64,000 nt of DNA from Nocardioides daejeonensis (GTDB lineage Bacteria > Actinomycetota > Actinomycetes > Propionibacteriales > Nocardioidaceae). The DNA lies in the NCBI RefSeq assembly GCF_003194585.1, contig NZ_QHKZ01000004.1, forward strand, positions 310,001 to 374,000. Reading direction: 5' to 3'. Positions 32,945 through 41,438 of the stretch are shown in pieces (positions within the stretch are counted from its first letter, which is position 1; each line of letters opens with the position of its first letter). The notes beneath the pieces are model-generated. The model had not been told where the DNA came from, did no database searches, and saw nothing but the letters and a program-made list of their open reading frames with translations. A program made the position numbers and the translations under genes.

Positions 32945-34969
32945 TCAGAGCGCGGCGGCGAGCTTCGTGCCCTGGGCGATGGCGCGCTTGGCGTCCAGCT
33001 CCGCCGCCACGTCGGCACCCCCGATGAGGTGGACCCCGTGGCCGGAGCCCATCCGGGTGTCGGTGGAGGCGAGCAGCTCGTCGTAGACCTCGCGCACCGG
33101 CTCCTGTCCGGCGCAGACCACGATCGTGTCGACGGCCAGCACGCGCGAGACGCCGTCGACGGTGAGGTGCAGGCCGGCGTCGTCGATCCGGTCGTAGCGG
33201 ACGCCGGAGATCTGCTGCACGCCGCTGTCCTTGAGCACCGCGCGATGTGCCCAGCCGGAGGTCTTGCCGAGTCCGATGCCGATCGGGGTGGTCTTGCGCT
33301 GCAGCAGGTAGACCTCGCGGACCGTCGGGCGCGGCGTCTTCGCGACCAGGCCGCCGACCTCGTCGCCGGTGCCCACGCCCCAGTGGGCGTACCAGTCGCC
33401 GATCTTCTCGCCGGCGTCATGCGTCAGGTAGTGCGCCACGTCGACCCCGACGCCACCGGCACCGATCACCGCGACGCGCTCGCCGGCGGTGACGCGCCCG
33501 CTCAGCAGGTCGGCGTACGAGACGACGCTGGGGTGGTCGGCGCCGGGGATGGTGAGGTCGCGGCCCTGCACGCCCGTCGCCACGACGACCTCGTCGTACG
33601 ACGAGAGGTCGGTGGCGACCACCCGGGTGTTCAGCCGTACGTCGACGCCTACGACCTCGAGTCGCCGTGTCCAGTAGCGCACCGACTCCCGGAAGTCCTC
33701 CTTGCCGGGGATCTCCATCGCGTGGCGGAACTGGCCGCCGATGGCGTCGCCCGCTTCGAAGAGGGTCACCGCGAGACCCCGTTCGGCAGCCGAGATGGCG
33801 GCCGAGAGCCCGGCGGGCCCAGCTCCGACGACGGCGACCGTTGCCTTGCGCCGGGTCGGGGTGAGCACCAGCTGGGTCTCGTGACAGGCGCGCGGGTTGA
33901 GCAGGCAGCTGGCAGTGCGGTTGCGGAAGGTGTGGTCGAGGCAGGCCTGGTTGCAGGCGATGCAGGTGTTGATCTCGTCAGCCCGCCCCTCAGCCGCCTT
34001 GTTGACGAACTCCGCGTCGGCCAGGAACGGGCGGGCCATCGAGACCAGGTCGGCCTTGCCGGTGGCGATGATCTCCTCCGCCTGACCGGGGGAGTTGATC
34101 CGGTTCGACGCTGCCACAGGGACAGAGACGACCCCCTTGAGTCGCTCCGTCCAGGGCAGCCACGCGCCCTGGGGGACCTGGGTGATGATCGTGGGCACGC
34201 GCGCCTCGTGCCACCCGATGCCGGTGTTGAACATCGTCACGCCGGCGGCCTCCAGGCGCCGGGCGAGCTCGGCGATCTCCTCCCAGGTCTGGCCGTCCTC
34301 GACCAGGTCGAGCAAGGAGATGCGGTAGATGATCGGGAAGTCCGGCCCCACCTGGGCCCGGGCACGCTTGACCACCTCGACCGGGAAACGCATCCGCTTC
34401 TCCGCGCTGCCGCCCCATTCGTCGGTGCGGTCGTTCGTACGCCGCGCCAGCATCTGGTTGATGAAGTAGCCCTCCGAGCCCATCACCTCCACGGCGTCGT
34501 ACCCGGCCTTGCGGGCGAGCTCGATGCTGCGGGCGAAGTCGTCGGCGGTGGCGTCGATCTCCTTGGCGCTCAGCCGCTTGGGCTTGAACGGCGTGATGGG
34601 GGACTTGATGTCGGAGGCGCCGGCGTTGAACGGGCTGTAGCCGTAGCGGCCGGCGTGGATCACCTGCAGGGCGATCGCGCCGCCCGCGTCGTGCACGGCG
34701 TCGGTGATGACCCGGTGGCGCATCGCGTCGAGGCGGGTGCGCATCTCGCCGGCGAAGGGCTTGAGCCAGCCGCGTCGGTTGACCGCGTAGCCGCCGGTGA
34801 TGATCAGGCCGACACCTCCGCGCGCCCGCTCGGCGAAGAAGGCCGCGAGCCGCGGGAAATGCCAGGTGTGGTCCTCCAGCCCGGTGTGCATCGATCCCAT
34901 GACGACCCGGTTGCGCAGGGTCAGGTCGCCGAGCTGGATCGGCTCCAGGAGGTGCGGGTAGTCGGTCAT
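32945..34969 (-). CDS. 2,4-dienoyl-CoA reductase-like OYE/FAD iron-sulfur enzyme
   Basis: This 674-residue enzyme resembles NADPH-dependent 2,4-dienoyl-CoA reductase (FadH) and related reductases. The N-terminal Old Yellow Enzyme barrel (1-330) binds FMN. A [4Fe-4S] cluster follows at CIACNQACLDH...TASC, spaced C-x2-C-x3-C-x11-C. Then comes an FAD/NAD(P) domain with VAVVGAGPAGLSAA and AVIGAGGVGVDVA. The reaction removes double bonds from unsaturated acyl-CoA or other enones. It is transcribed after the PadR gene with 61 bp between, so PadR probably controls it. The substrate could also be an aromatic or steroid enone. Confidence 0.85.
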   Translation of the reverse strand: MTDYPHLLEPIQLGDLTLRNRVVMGSMHTGLEDHTWHFPRLAAFFAERARGGVGLIITGGYAVNRRGWLKPFAGEMRTRLDAMRHRVITDAVHDAGGAIALQVIHAGRYGYSPFNAGASDIKSPITPFKPKRLSAKEIDATADDFARSIELARKAGYDAVEVMGSEGYFINQMLARRTNDRTDEWGGSAEKRMRFPVEVVKRARAQVGPDFPIIYRISLLDLVEDGQTWEEIAELARRLEAAGVTMFNTGIGWHEARVPTIITQVPQGAWLPWTERLKGVVSVPVAASNRINSPGQAEEIIATGKADLVSMARPFLADAEFVNKAAEGRADEINTCIACNQACLDHTFRNRTASCLLNPRACHETQLVLTPTRRKATVAVVGAGPAGLSAAISAAERGLAVTLFEAGDAIGGQFRHAMEIPGKEDFRESVRYWTRRLEVVGVDVRLNTRVVATDLSSYDEVVVATGVQGRDLTIPGADHPSVVSYADLLSGRVTAGERVAVIGAGGVGVDVAHYLTHDAGEKIGDWYAHWGVGTGDEVGGLVAKTPRPTVREVYLLQRKTTPIGIGLGKTSGWAHRAVLKDSGVQQISGVRYDRIDDAGLHLTVDGVSRVLAVDTIVVCAGQEPVREVYDELLASTDTRMGSGHGVHLIGGADVAAELDAKRAIAQGTKLAAAL

Positions 34970-35030
34970 CGGGTGGTCTCCGATCGGCGGGGAGTGGGGG
35001 AGGTCGTGACGTCGGGAAGGCGAGGGATCG

Positions 35031-35591
35031 TCATCTCGTCGGGAGGCCCTTGCCGGTTCGCCCGAAGGCGGCGAGGTACTCCGAGAGCCAGCTGACCCAG
35101 TACTCCTCCAGCAGGATCCCGCCGCGGAGCACCAGGTAGTGGTCGAGGTCGGCGCCGGCCAGGGCCGACGGTTCGGGGTAGTCGCGCTCGCACATCCGGA
35201 GGTAGTGGTCGCGCCGGGTCACGTGGTCGGCCAGGTGCGCAGCCACGTCATCGAGCCGGGCCTCGCGGTCGTCGCCCAGCCAAGCGCCGCGCAGCTTCAC
35301 GGCGAGATCGCTGCGCTGCGGGGCCGGTGGGGTGGGCTCGGCGAGCCAGCGCCGCAGCTCCTCGTGGCCGACCGGGGTGACGTCGTACACGAGCTTCGCG
35401 GGGCGCTTGGGTTGGGCGATCTCCTCGCTGGAGAGCCAGCCGTCGGCCTCCATGCGCTTGAGCGTGCGATAGATCTGTTGGTGGCTCGCCTGCCAGAAGA
35501 AGCCGATCGAGGCATCGAACCGGCGGGTGAGCTCGAGCCCGGAGGCGGCACGCTCGGCGAGCGAGACGAGGAGTGCGTGTTCCAGGGCCAT
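35031..35591 (-). CDS. PadR-family regulator
   Basis: This 186-residue repressor has an N-terminal winged helix (about 1-85) opening MALEHALLVSLAERAASGLE, with the recognition region FWQASHQQIYRTLKRMEADGW. The C-terminal helical domain ends with LEEYWVSWLSEYLAAF and is typical of Vir/PadR_C proteins that respond to aromatic or lipid ligands. CAGGCT on the minus strand (35598-35603) lies 6 bp before the ATG, so it is probably leaderless. A 14-bp palindrome at 35613-35626 covers its -35 region. It is followed by the dienoyl-CoA reductase-like gene. Confidence 0.85.
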   Translation of the reverse strand: MALEHALLVSLAERAASGLELTRRFDASIGFFWQASHQQIYRTLKRMEADGWLSSEEIAQPKRPAKLVYDVTPVGHEELRRWLAEPTPPAPQRSDLAVKLRGAWLGDDREARLDDVAAHLADHVTRRDHYLRMCERDYPEPSALAGADLDHYLVLRGGILLEEYWVSWLSEYLAAFGRTGKGLPTR

Positions 35592-35612
35592 GGGGCCAGC
35601 CTGACCTACCTA

Positions 35613-35626
35613 TGCAACTAGTTGCA
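35613..35626. promoter_or_regulatory. Perfect palindrome TGCAACTAGTTGCA, PadR operator candidate
   Basis: This AT-rich 14-bp perfect palindrome lies 10-23 bp upstream of the PadR -10 hexamer, over the -35 region. The position suits autorepression of PadR and repression of the reductase gene behind it. It is 78 bp from the -10 of the divergent CoA-transferase gene, so control of that gene is less certain. Confidence 0.65.
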
Positions 35627-35716
35627 ATGGGTGGTGAGCGGCATCACGTCTCGCCGGTCGAGCGAAATCGGGAGCGTGCTGTCGACGCTGACAGCGGCTC
35701 TGTCATGATGCGCAGC

Positions 35717-36874
35717 ATGACGTTCGAACTTGGTCAGGGAACCGGCCCGCTGCGGGGCGTGAAGGTCGTGGAGATCGCCGGCATCGGCCCGAGCCCGCAC
35801 GCCTGCATGATGCTGGCCGACCTGGGCGCCGACGTGATCCGGATCGAGCGGCCGGGCGGACAGATGCTCACGGGCGGCAGCCACGACCTGCTCAACCGGG
35901 GTCGTCCGAGCGTCGCGCTCAACCTCAAGGACCCGGCCGCCGTGGAGACGGTGCTCACCCTGATCGAGGACGCGGACGTGCTCGTCGAGGGCATGCGCCC
36001 CGGCGTCACCGAGCGGATGGGGCTGGGGCCTGACGTCTGCGCCGAGCGGAACCCGCGCCTCGTCTACGCGCGGATGACCGGCTGGGGCCAGACGGGCCCC
36101 TTCGCCCAGGTGGCAGGCCACGACATGAACTACATCGCCATCACCGGCACCCTGCACGGACTCGGGCAGGTCAAGGAGAAGCCGCAGTTTCCCGGCAACC
36201 TGGTCGGCGACTTCGGCGGCGGCTCCACCTATCTCGTCATCGGCATCCTCGCCGCGCTGCTCGAGGCCAAGGTCTCCGGGCAGGGGCAGGTGGTCGACGC
36301 CGCCATCGTCGATGGCACCGCCTCGCTCAACGCGATGACCGCCGCCTTCCTCGCCGGCGGCGGTTTCAACGAGCAGCGCGCCAGCAACCTGCTCGACGGA
36401 GGGACGCCGTACTACGACATCTACGAGACCTCCGACGGCGAGCACATGTCGGTCGGTGCCCTCGAGCCGCAGTTCTACGAGGTCTTCGTCGAGCTGCTCG
36501 GCATCAAGGAGAGCGCCCCGGACCGTTACGACCCGGCCAGCTACGCCGCGCTCGCCGATCTCATCGCGTCGACGTTCAAGACCAAGACGCAGGCGGAGTG
36601 GGTCGAGATCTTCGAGGGCACCGACGCCTGCGTGGCCGGGATCATCCCGATCAGCAAGGCCGTCGATCACCCGCACATGAAGGCGCGCGAGGTCTTCATC
36701 GAGCACCACGGCGTCGTCCAGCCGCAGCCGGCCCCGCGCTTCTCGCGCACCGGTGCGACGCTCTCCCACCCGCCTGCGCCCGGTGCCGGCGCCCATACCC
36801 GGGAGGCGCTCGCCGCCTGGGGCATCGCCGACGTCGACGTGCTGATCGACTCCGGCGCCGCCGTACAGATCTGA
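35717..36874 (+). CDS. CaiB/BaiF family racemase or CoA transferase
   Basis: This 385-residue enzyme belongs to the class III CoA transferase fold and is closest in pattern to alpha-methylacyl-CoA racemase. The catalytic Asp lies in VAGHDMNYIAITG. The N-terminal GPLRGVKVVEIAGIGPSPHA and the block GADVIRIERPGGQ fit Mcr-type enzymes, which invert the alpha-methyl group of branched fatty acids or steroid side chains before beta-oxidation. ATG 35717 has CATGAT 7 bp upstream. It is divergent from the PadR-reductase unit. A long inverted repeat starts right after its stop. Confidence 0.85.
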   Translation: MTFELGQGTGPLRGVKVVEIAGIGPSPHACMMLADLGADVIRIERPGGQMLTGGSHDLLNRGRPSVALNLKDPAAVETVLTLIEDADVLVEGMRPGVTERMGLGPDVCAERNPRLVYARMTGWGQTGPFAQVAGHDMNYIAITGTLHGLGQVKEKPQFPGNLVGDFGGGSTYLVIGILAALLEAKVSGQGQVVDAAIVDGTASLNAMTAAFLAGGGFNEQRASNLLDGGTPYYDIYETSDGEHMSVGALEPQFYEVFVELLGIKESAPDRYDPASYAALADLIASTFKTKTQAEWVEIFEGTDACVAGIIPISKAVDHPHMKAREVFIEHHGVVQPQPAPRFSRTGATLSHPPAPGAGAHTREALAAWGIADVDVLIDSGAAVQI

Positions 36875-36875
36875 T

Positions 36876-36951
36876 CTCCTCGCAGCGTCCTGCCGTCCGG
36901 TGGTCGGAACGACCAGGAGGTAGGACGCTGCGCGGGAGGTCCTGCGAGGAG
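36876..36951. terminator. Compound inverted repeat after CoA-transferase gene
   Basis: Two alternative stems share sequence here. CGCAGCGTCCT (36881-36891) pairs with AGGACGCTGCG (36922-36932), 11 bp perfect. CTCCTCGCAG (36876-36885) pairs with CTGCGAGGAG (36942-36951), 10 bp perfect. An inner GGTCG/CGACC hairpin is also present. It lies in the 220-bp gap before psd, where I see no gene. It may be a terminator, and the mutually exclusive stems also allow a switch. Confidence 0.55.
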
Positions 36952-37094
36952 GTCGCTGGAGTAGCCGCCAGGCAGGACGTCCCACGGGGTACGGCGCCGA
37001 GCCAGCTCGCGGACGTTTCCCGGCGAGGCGCCGGCGGACGGTAGGTTGTCGCTGGATTCGGGGCACCTGGCCCTGTCTGTCGTGAGGAGCCGGA

Positions 37095-37769
37095 GTGCCG
37101 GGCAAGACCACCATCGACCGCGAGGCAGTGCTGCCTGCCGTGATCGGGGCCGTCCCCAGCGCGATCGCCCTGCTCGCCGGACGGCGGCGTACGGCGGCAC
37201 TGCTGGCGGCACTCCCGGTCGGCCTGGTCGCCTTCTTCCGGGACCCCCACCGGAGCGTCGACGAGAGGCCGGTCGACGAGGACACCGTGCTCTCGCCCGC
37301 CGACGGCAAGGTGATGCACGCCGGCCCAGGGCAGCCGGAGGTCGCTCCCGAGGGCGACTGGCAGCAGATCAGCATTTTTCTCTCGGTCTTCGACGTGCAC
37401 ATCAACCGGGCTCCGTACGGGGGCACCGTGGAGTCGGTGGAATACCGACCGGGCCGTTGGCTGGCGGCCTACAAGTTCGAGAGCGCCTTCGAGAACGAGC
37501 GCAGCGAGATCACGATGACCCGGACCGTGCGCGGCGAGCAGCGGCGCTACATCTTCCGGCAGATCGTCGGCCTGGTGGCCCGGCGGGTGGTCACCCGGAT
37601 CAAGGCCGGCGACGAGCTCGCCAGCGGCGAGCGGATCGGCCTGATGAAGTTCGGCTCCCGGATGGACATCTTCCTTCCGCCCGAGGTCGAGCTGTCCGTG
37701 CGCGAAGGTGATCGGGTGGTGGCCGGCGAGACCGTGCTCGGTCGCTGGCCCGGGGCCGGACAGAGCTGA
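37095..37769 (+). CDS. psd: Phosphatidylserine decarboxylase (short form)
   Basis: This 224-residue enzyme decarboxylates phosphatidylserine to phosphatidylethanolamine at the membrane. It is the short PSD-A type. The maturation site is the Gly-Ser of MKFGSRMDIFLP near residue 196, where self-cleavage makes the pyruvoyl cofactor. Earlier blocks VLSPADGKV and ISIFLSVFDVHINRAP are diagnostic. Two short hydrophobic stretches near the N-terminus (AVIGAVPSAIALLAG, ALLAALPVGLVAF) would hold it at the membrane. GTG 37095 has GAGGAG 6 bp upstream. pssA starts 2 bp after its stop, so both steps are co-expressed. Confidence 0.9.
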   Translation: MPGKTTIDREAVLPAVIGAVPSAIALLAGRRRTAALLAALPVGLVAFFRDPHRSVDERPVDEDTVLSPADGKVMHAGPGQPEVAPEGDWQQISIFLSVFDVHINRAPYGGTVESVEYRPGRWLAAYKFESAFENERSEITMTRTVRGEQRRYIFRQIVGLVARRVVTRIKAGDELASGERIGLMKFGSRMDIFLPPEVELSVREGDRVVAGETVLGRWPGAGQS

Positions 37770-37771
37770 GC

Positions 37772-38698
37772 GTGAGCGCCCCGACCCGTCGGCGCCGCTT
37801 CGCCAGGTGGCGCCTGGAGTCCCACTCCGGCGCCGAGGTCGTCTCGCTGCGCCAGCTGAGCGCCCGTGAGCAGCTGCGGGTGACCGCGCCGAGCCTCTTC
37901 ACCACCGCCAACATGGCGTGCGGCTTCTCCTCGGTCCTGCTGGCCACGAACGGGCACTTCCAGTTCGCCGCCGTGCTCATCGCCGTGGCGATCATCATGG
38001 ACATCGCCGACGGCGCCGTAGCTCGGCTGGTGGGCGCGACCTCCCCGTTCGGAGTCCAGCTCGACTCCCTGGCCGACCTGGTCTCCTTCGGCCTGGCGCC
38101 CGCTTTCCTGGTCTATACCTGGGTGTTGCCGGAGTGGCCGGTCGTGGCGTGGGTCGCGGCGTTCCTCTGGCTCGCCTGCGCGGGCTTCCGGCTCGCGCGC
38201 TTCAACTTCACCATCGATCCGACCGACGACAAGCGCTACTTCATCGGGCTGCCCTCTCCGGCCGCCGCCGCGGTCGTGATGGCGACCGTCTTCGCGCTCG
38301 ACAGCCCCGACGTCGCCGGGCCGGACGTGCGGGTCGGGCCCGCGATCCTGATCCCGGTGCTGATCAGCCTGGTCCCGGCGTGGCTCATGGTCAGCACCAT
38401 CCGGTTCCGCTCCTTCCGCGACCTGATCACGCCACGGACCCGGGAGGCCCGGGTGATCACCGCGCTCACCGGGCTGGCGGTGCTGCTCGGGCTGGTGCTC
38501 GTCCCAGCGGGTACGGCGCTCGTCGTCGCCTATGTCTATGTGCTGACCGCGCCGCTGGGGGTCCTGACCGCTCCGGTCCGGGCCCGCCTGCTCGGGCCGG
38601 AGTCGGTCGCGCCGCCGCGGCAGCGCCAGCAGTCCGTCTTCCTGCCGCTTGCGGGGGACGACGACTCGACCGACACGGACGCCGCCGAACTCCACTGA
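37772..38698 (+). CDS. pssA: CDP-diacylglycerol-serine O-phosphatidyltransferase
   Basis: This 308-residue membrane enzyme joins CDP-diacylglycerol and serine to make phosphatidylserine, the substrate of the decarboxylase encoded just upstream. The CDP-alcohol phosphatidyltransferase motif (D-G-x2-A-R-x8-G-x3-D-x3-D) is complete in IADGAVARLVGATSPFGVQL and the following DSLAD. About seven membrane helices follow the soluble N-terminal 40 residues. The C-terminal 50 residues are hydrophilic. GTG 37772 lies 2 bp after the psd stop. The order psd-pssA is standard in actinobacteria. Confidence 0.9.
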   Translation: MSAPTRRRRFARWRLESHSGAEVVSLRQLSAREQLRVTAPSLFTTANMACGFSSVLLATNGHFQFAAVLIAVAIIMDIADGAVARLVGATSPFGVQLDSLADLVSFGLAPAFLVYTWVLPEWPVVAWVAAFLWLACAGFRLARFNFTIDPTDDKRYFIGLPSPAAAAVVMATVFALDSPDVAGPDVRVGPAILIPVLISLVPAWLMVSTIRFRSFRDLITPRTREARVITALTGLAVLLGLVLVPAGTALVVAYVYVLTAPLGVLTAPVRARLLGPESVAPPRQRQQSVFLPLAGDDDSTDTDAAELH

Positions 38699-38708
38699 GC
38701 CGAGCCGG

Positions 38709-39566
38709 TCACGACGGCGTGGCCGTAGTGTCCAGGTGTTCTTGGTTGGCCGGTACGCCGTCGATCGACTCAGCCCGATCGCCCACGCGGATCGCGGCAA
38801 AGGAGATGGGCAGACCCTGCCCGGTCCACGGGGAGGCGCGATCCATGAGCTGGGCATGCACGTGCGGCTCGCTGCTGTTGCCGGAGTTGCCGCAACGACC
38901 GATCATCTCGCCGGCTCGGACCCGGTCGCCGACGCGGACCGTCACGGATTGGCGCTGCAGGTGAGCAGTGGCCGCGAAGGCGCCGTCCTCCGTCTCCATC
39001 ACCACGTGGTTGCCGAGGATGAAGCGGGGGCCGCCGATCTCGCGGACCACACCCTCAAGCATCATCAGCGCGATGCCGAGCAGGTTGGAGCGCGCCCGGT
39101 GGTCGCGCAGACCGGCGACGACCCGCACGACGACCCCGTCGACCATCGCATACACCGGCTCCCCGAAGCCCGGGTAGGCGTCGGATCGGCGCAGAGCCGT
39201 CCCGCCGAACTGGGGTCGCTCCCGGTCGACCGGGTCGTGGCAGAGATCGATCGCATAGGCCTGCCCATAGGCGCGCACGCCGTGGCTCGGCACCTTCGTG
39301 GCCGGACTGTTGAGCGCTAGCCATCTGCCCCGCACCGGTGGTAGGACGAGGCGGGGTTGGTGCTTCGGGAGCAGCCGAGGGCCGATCAGCGTGAGAGCGA
39401 CGCAGGCCACGGCGACGCCGAGGGCGACGGCCACGGCGACCCTGGCGATTGCCGCGATGTCGCCGCCCAGGTGGTGACCGACGACGGCGTATCCGATCAG
39501 GACGGTCGCGGCGACGTAGTAGAGCGGTCCCCGGCAGCGGTAGGCCGAGAGCAGGGCGTGCTTCAT
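38709..39566 (-). CDS. Membrane-anchored M23 peptidase
   Basis: This 285-residue protein has two membrane segments near the N-terminus (about 12-70). An extracytoplasmic M23/LytM domain follows, with zinc ligands in YAIDLCHD and the final HxH motif in SSEPHVHAQLM. The block VTVRVGDRVRAGEMIGRCGNSG is characteristic. It probably cleaves or binds peptidoglycan cross-bridges. Its ATG overlaps the stop of the ArsR-type gene (4-bp overlap), so synthesis is coupled to that regulator. A wall peptidase coupled to a repressor is uncommon. Confidence 0.8.
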   Translation of the reverse strand: MKHALLSAYRCRGPLYYVAATVLIGYAVVGHHLGGDIAAIARVAVAVALGVAVACVALTLIGPRLLPKHQPRLVLPPVRGRWLALNSPATKVPSHGVRAYGQAYAIDLCHDPVDRERPQFGGTALRRSDAYPGFGEPVYAMVDGVVVRVVAGLRDHRARSNLLGIALMMLEGVVREIGGPRFILGNHVVMETEDGAFAATAHLQRQSVTVRVGDRVRAGEMIGRCGNSGNSSEPHVHAQLMDRASPWTGQGLPISFAAIRVGDRAESIDGVPANQEHLDTTATPS

Positions 39567-40108
39567 CGAGCGGCTCCGCTGAGGCACGCCAGCAGCGGTA
39601 CGACGCGGGCCGGCGGCACGTCGTAGCTCCCGCGGCCGGTCTGGTGCAGCCATCCGGCGGCGAGGAGCTGTCGGAGGTGGTGATGCAGTTGCCCGGTGGT
39701 GCCCAGCGAATCCATCTCGGAGAGCCGCGCAGTGGCGCGGGTGCCGGAGAGGACGTGGCGCAGGAGTTCGAGGCGAACCGGGTGGCCCAGAGCGGCGAAT
39801 GCGGCTGCGCGATCCCCCCAGTCCGAGTCGAGGAGGCCAGCGGTCCCGGTTGCCTGCTGCCACGACACCGGCTCGCCGGTCGGGAGCGTCAATTGGCCGA
39901 CCAGCAGCACCGCGCCGTCGACGGTCGCCGGGTGATCTGGAAGCCGGACCGTCAGCCCGTTGAGGGCCCAGAACGCATCGTCGTCCCGGTGTACGGCGGG
40001 CCCGGCGGGTGCCGCGGGACGGGAGGTGGTCGCGGCTGCTTCCAGGGCGTCGACCCGGTCGCCGAGCAGCCGGAGTCCGTCGCGGAGCTCGTCCAGTTCA
40101 CTAGCCAC
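39563..40108 (-). CDS. ArsR-type winged-helix regulator
   Basis: This 181-residue protein has a Pro/Ala-rich N-terminal region and a C-terminal winged helix (about 95-175) with AAAFAALGHPVRLELLRHVL and SLGTTGQLHHHLRQLLAAGW. The family's metal-binding CxC is absent, so it is not a classic metal sensor. The GTG start has TAACGT 6 bp upstream on the minus strand, and that hexamer lies inside a perfect palindrome at 40113-40128. It therefore probably represses itself and the coupled M23 peptidase gene. Confidence 0.78.
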   Translation of the reverse strand: MASELDELRDGLRLLGDRVDALEAAATTSRPAAPAGPAVHRDDDAFWALNGLTVRLPDHPATVDGAVLLVGQLTLPTGEPVSWQQATGTAGLLDSDWGDRAAAFAALGHPVRLELLRHVLSGTRATARLSEMDSLGTTGQLHHHLRQLLAAGWLHQTGRGSYDVPPARVVPLLACLSGAAR

Positions 40109-40112
40109 GCAT

Positions 40113-40128
40113 CTACGTTAAAACGTAG
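40113..40128. promoter_or_regulatory. Palindrome CTACGTTAAAACGTAG over -10 of arsR-type gene
   Basis: Two 7-bp arms flank a 2-bp centre. The minus-strand -10 hexamer TAACGT (40115-40120) is part of the palindrome and ends 6 bp before GTG 40108. A protein bound here would directly block RNA polymerase. The ArsR-type protein itself is the obvious candidate. Confidence 0.65.
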
Positions 40129-40144
40129 TTACGCACTTTCCAAG

Positions 40145-41332
40145 TCAGTGGGGCTCGGTGCCGAGTGCCAGGGCGATGGTCGCCTCCGCGACGAACTGCG
40201 GGTCGGCGAGACGCTCGCCGTACAGCTCGCGCAGGCGGCCGACGCGGTAGCGGATCGTCTGCGGGTGCACGAAGAGGGCGGCGGCGATGTCGTCGCGGCG
40301 TCCTTGGTGCAACAGCCAGGCGCGCAGCGTCTCGACCAGCTTCTCCACCGTCGAGGGGCGCAGCCCGGCCATGGGGGCGAGTACTCGGTGACGCAGGTCG
40401 GCCAGAGCGTCCGCGTCCGCAGTGACGACGAGGGGGACCAGCAGATCGGCCGAGTCGACCGGTCCGCCTGGCGTGCGCAGTTGCAGGGCCCGTAGTGCCC
40501 GGCGGTACGACGACACCGCACCCGCCCAGCTCCGGCTCGGCCCGACGACGGCCTCGCGGTCGGCCAGCGCCTGCACCAGGCTGCGTCGTGCGCGCTCGGA
40601 CAGGTCGGGCACCAGCAGCACGGCGAGGTCGGACCGGTCCTCCAAGCCGGGCGCCTCGGAGGAGGCGCGCAGGGTGCGGGCGTCGACGAGCGTCCGCACG
40701 GTGCCGCTGACCGACTCCGGGGTGAGTACGGCGGTGAGGGTGGCAGGAGGGATCCAGTCCGCCCGTTCGGCCAGGCCGAGGAGGAGCTCCGGGTCGAGAC
40801 CGGCCAGGATCCCGTCCGCGAGCCGCTCGAGGTGCCGCTCCCGTACGCGACCCGAGGTGGAGAGCTCGTCGGCGTGGCCGGAGACGCTGGCTGCTGAGAG
40901 CTGGTCGATGTAGTCGAAGACGAACTCCGCGAACTGGGCCAGCTCCGCGGCGCCCAGCCCCGCCTCGACGGCGGTGACACTCAGCTCGTGCCAGGCAGTG
41001 CGGGCGCCCACCCGGTAGGCGGCCGCCAGCGCATCCATCGAACGGCCGCTGCGGGCCTCCCCGCGGCCCAACGCGTAGGCCGCCTCGAAGACCGACTCGA
41101 CCCGGCTGCCCGGGCCGACGCCGGCACGGGTGGAGGCCATGTCGAGGAACCCGCCCAGCGCCAGCGCCACGGCGGTCTCGATGTTGCGGCCCATCCGGCC
41201 GCGGAAAGGCTCGGAGTAGGAGGGCACCTCGCGAATGACCGTGTCGACGACCCGCTCCGCGGCGGTGGCCAGCTCGGCGCGCATCGCGGCGACCACCGGA
41301 TCCGGCAGCCGCAGGGCCGTCTGCTTCGCCAT
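40145..41332 (-). CDS. PucR/CdaR-type transcriptional regulator
   Basis: This 395-residue protein has an N-terminal helical sensor region (about 1-160), a GGDEF-like middle region (about 165-310) and the C-terminal PucR helix-turn-helix. The latter reads LHQGRRDDIAAALFVHPQTI and RYRVGRLRELYG. Regulators of this type control a nearby metabolic gene, often as activators. ATG 41332 has AAGGAGG 6 bp upstream; a longer start is less likely. It is divergent from the reductase-desaturase operon, which it probably regulates. The signal may be a fatty acid state or membrane fluidity, but this is inference. Confidence 0.82.
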   Translation of the reverse strand: MAKQTALRLPDPVVAAMRAELATAAERVVDTVIREVPSYSEPFRGRMGRNIETAVALALGGFLDMASTRAGVGPGSRVESVFEAAYALGRGEARSGRSMDALAAAYRVGARTAWHELSVTAVEAGLGAAELAQFAEFVFDYIDQLSAASVSGHADELSTSGRVRERHLERLADGILAGLDPELLLGLAERADWIPPATLTAVLTPESVSGTVRTLVDARTLRASSEAPGLEDRSDLAVLLVPDLSERARRSLVQALADREAVVGPSRSWAGAVSSYRRALRALQLRTPGGPVDSADLLVPLVVTADADALADLRHRVLAPMAGLRPSTVEKLVETLRAWLLHQGRRDDIAAALFVHPQTIRYRVGRLRELYGERLADPQFVAEATIALALGTEPH

Positions 41333-41438
41333 GCTGTCCTCCTTGTGCCCGATCTTCACTCGTGGCGAACAAAAGAGTACCGGGGATTCACGCGATCAAG
41401 GTCATGAGTTCACACCGGCGAACGAGCACCATGGAGAC

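Noticed and set aside
32897-35095. 732-codon plus-strand frame opposite the dienoyl-CoA reductase gene
   Set aside because: The reductase on the minus strand has a full iron-sulfur motif and both flavin domains. The frame begins inside the tandem array.
35618-37426. 602-codon minus-strand frame opposite the CoA-transferase and psd genes
   Set aside because: It overlaps two clear genes and the inverted repeat between them. There is no recognisable protein family.
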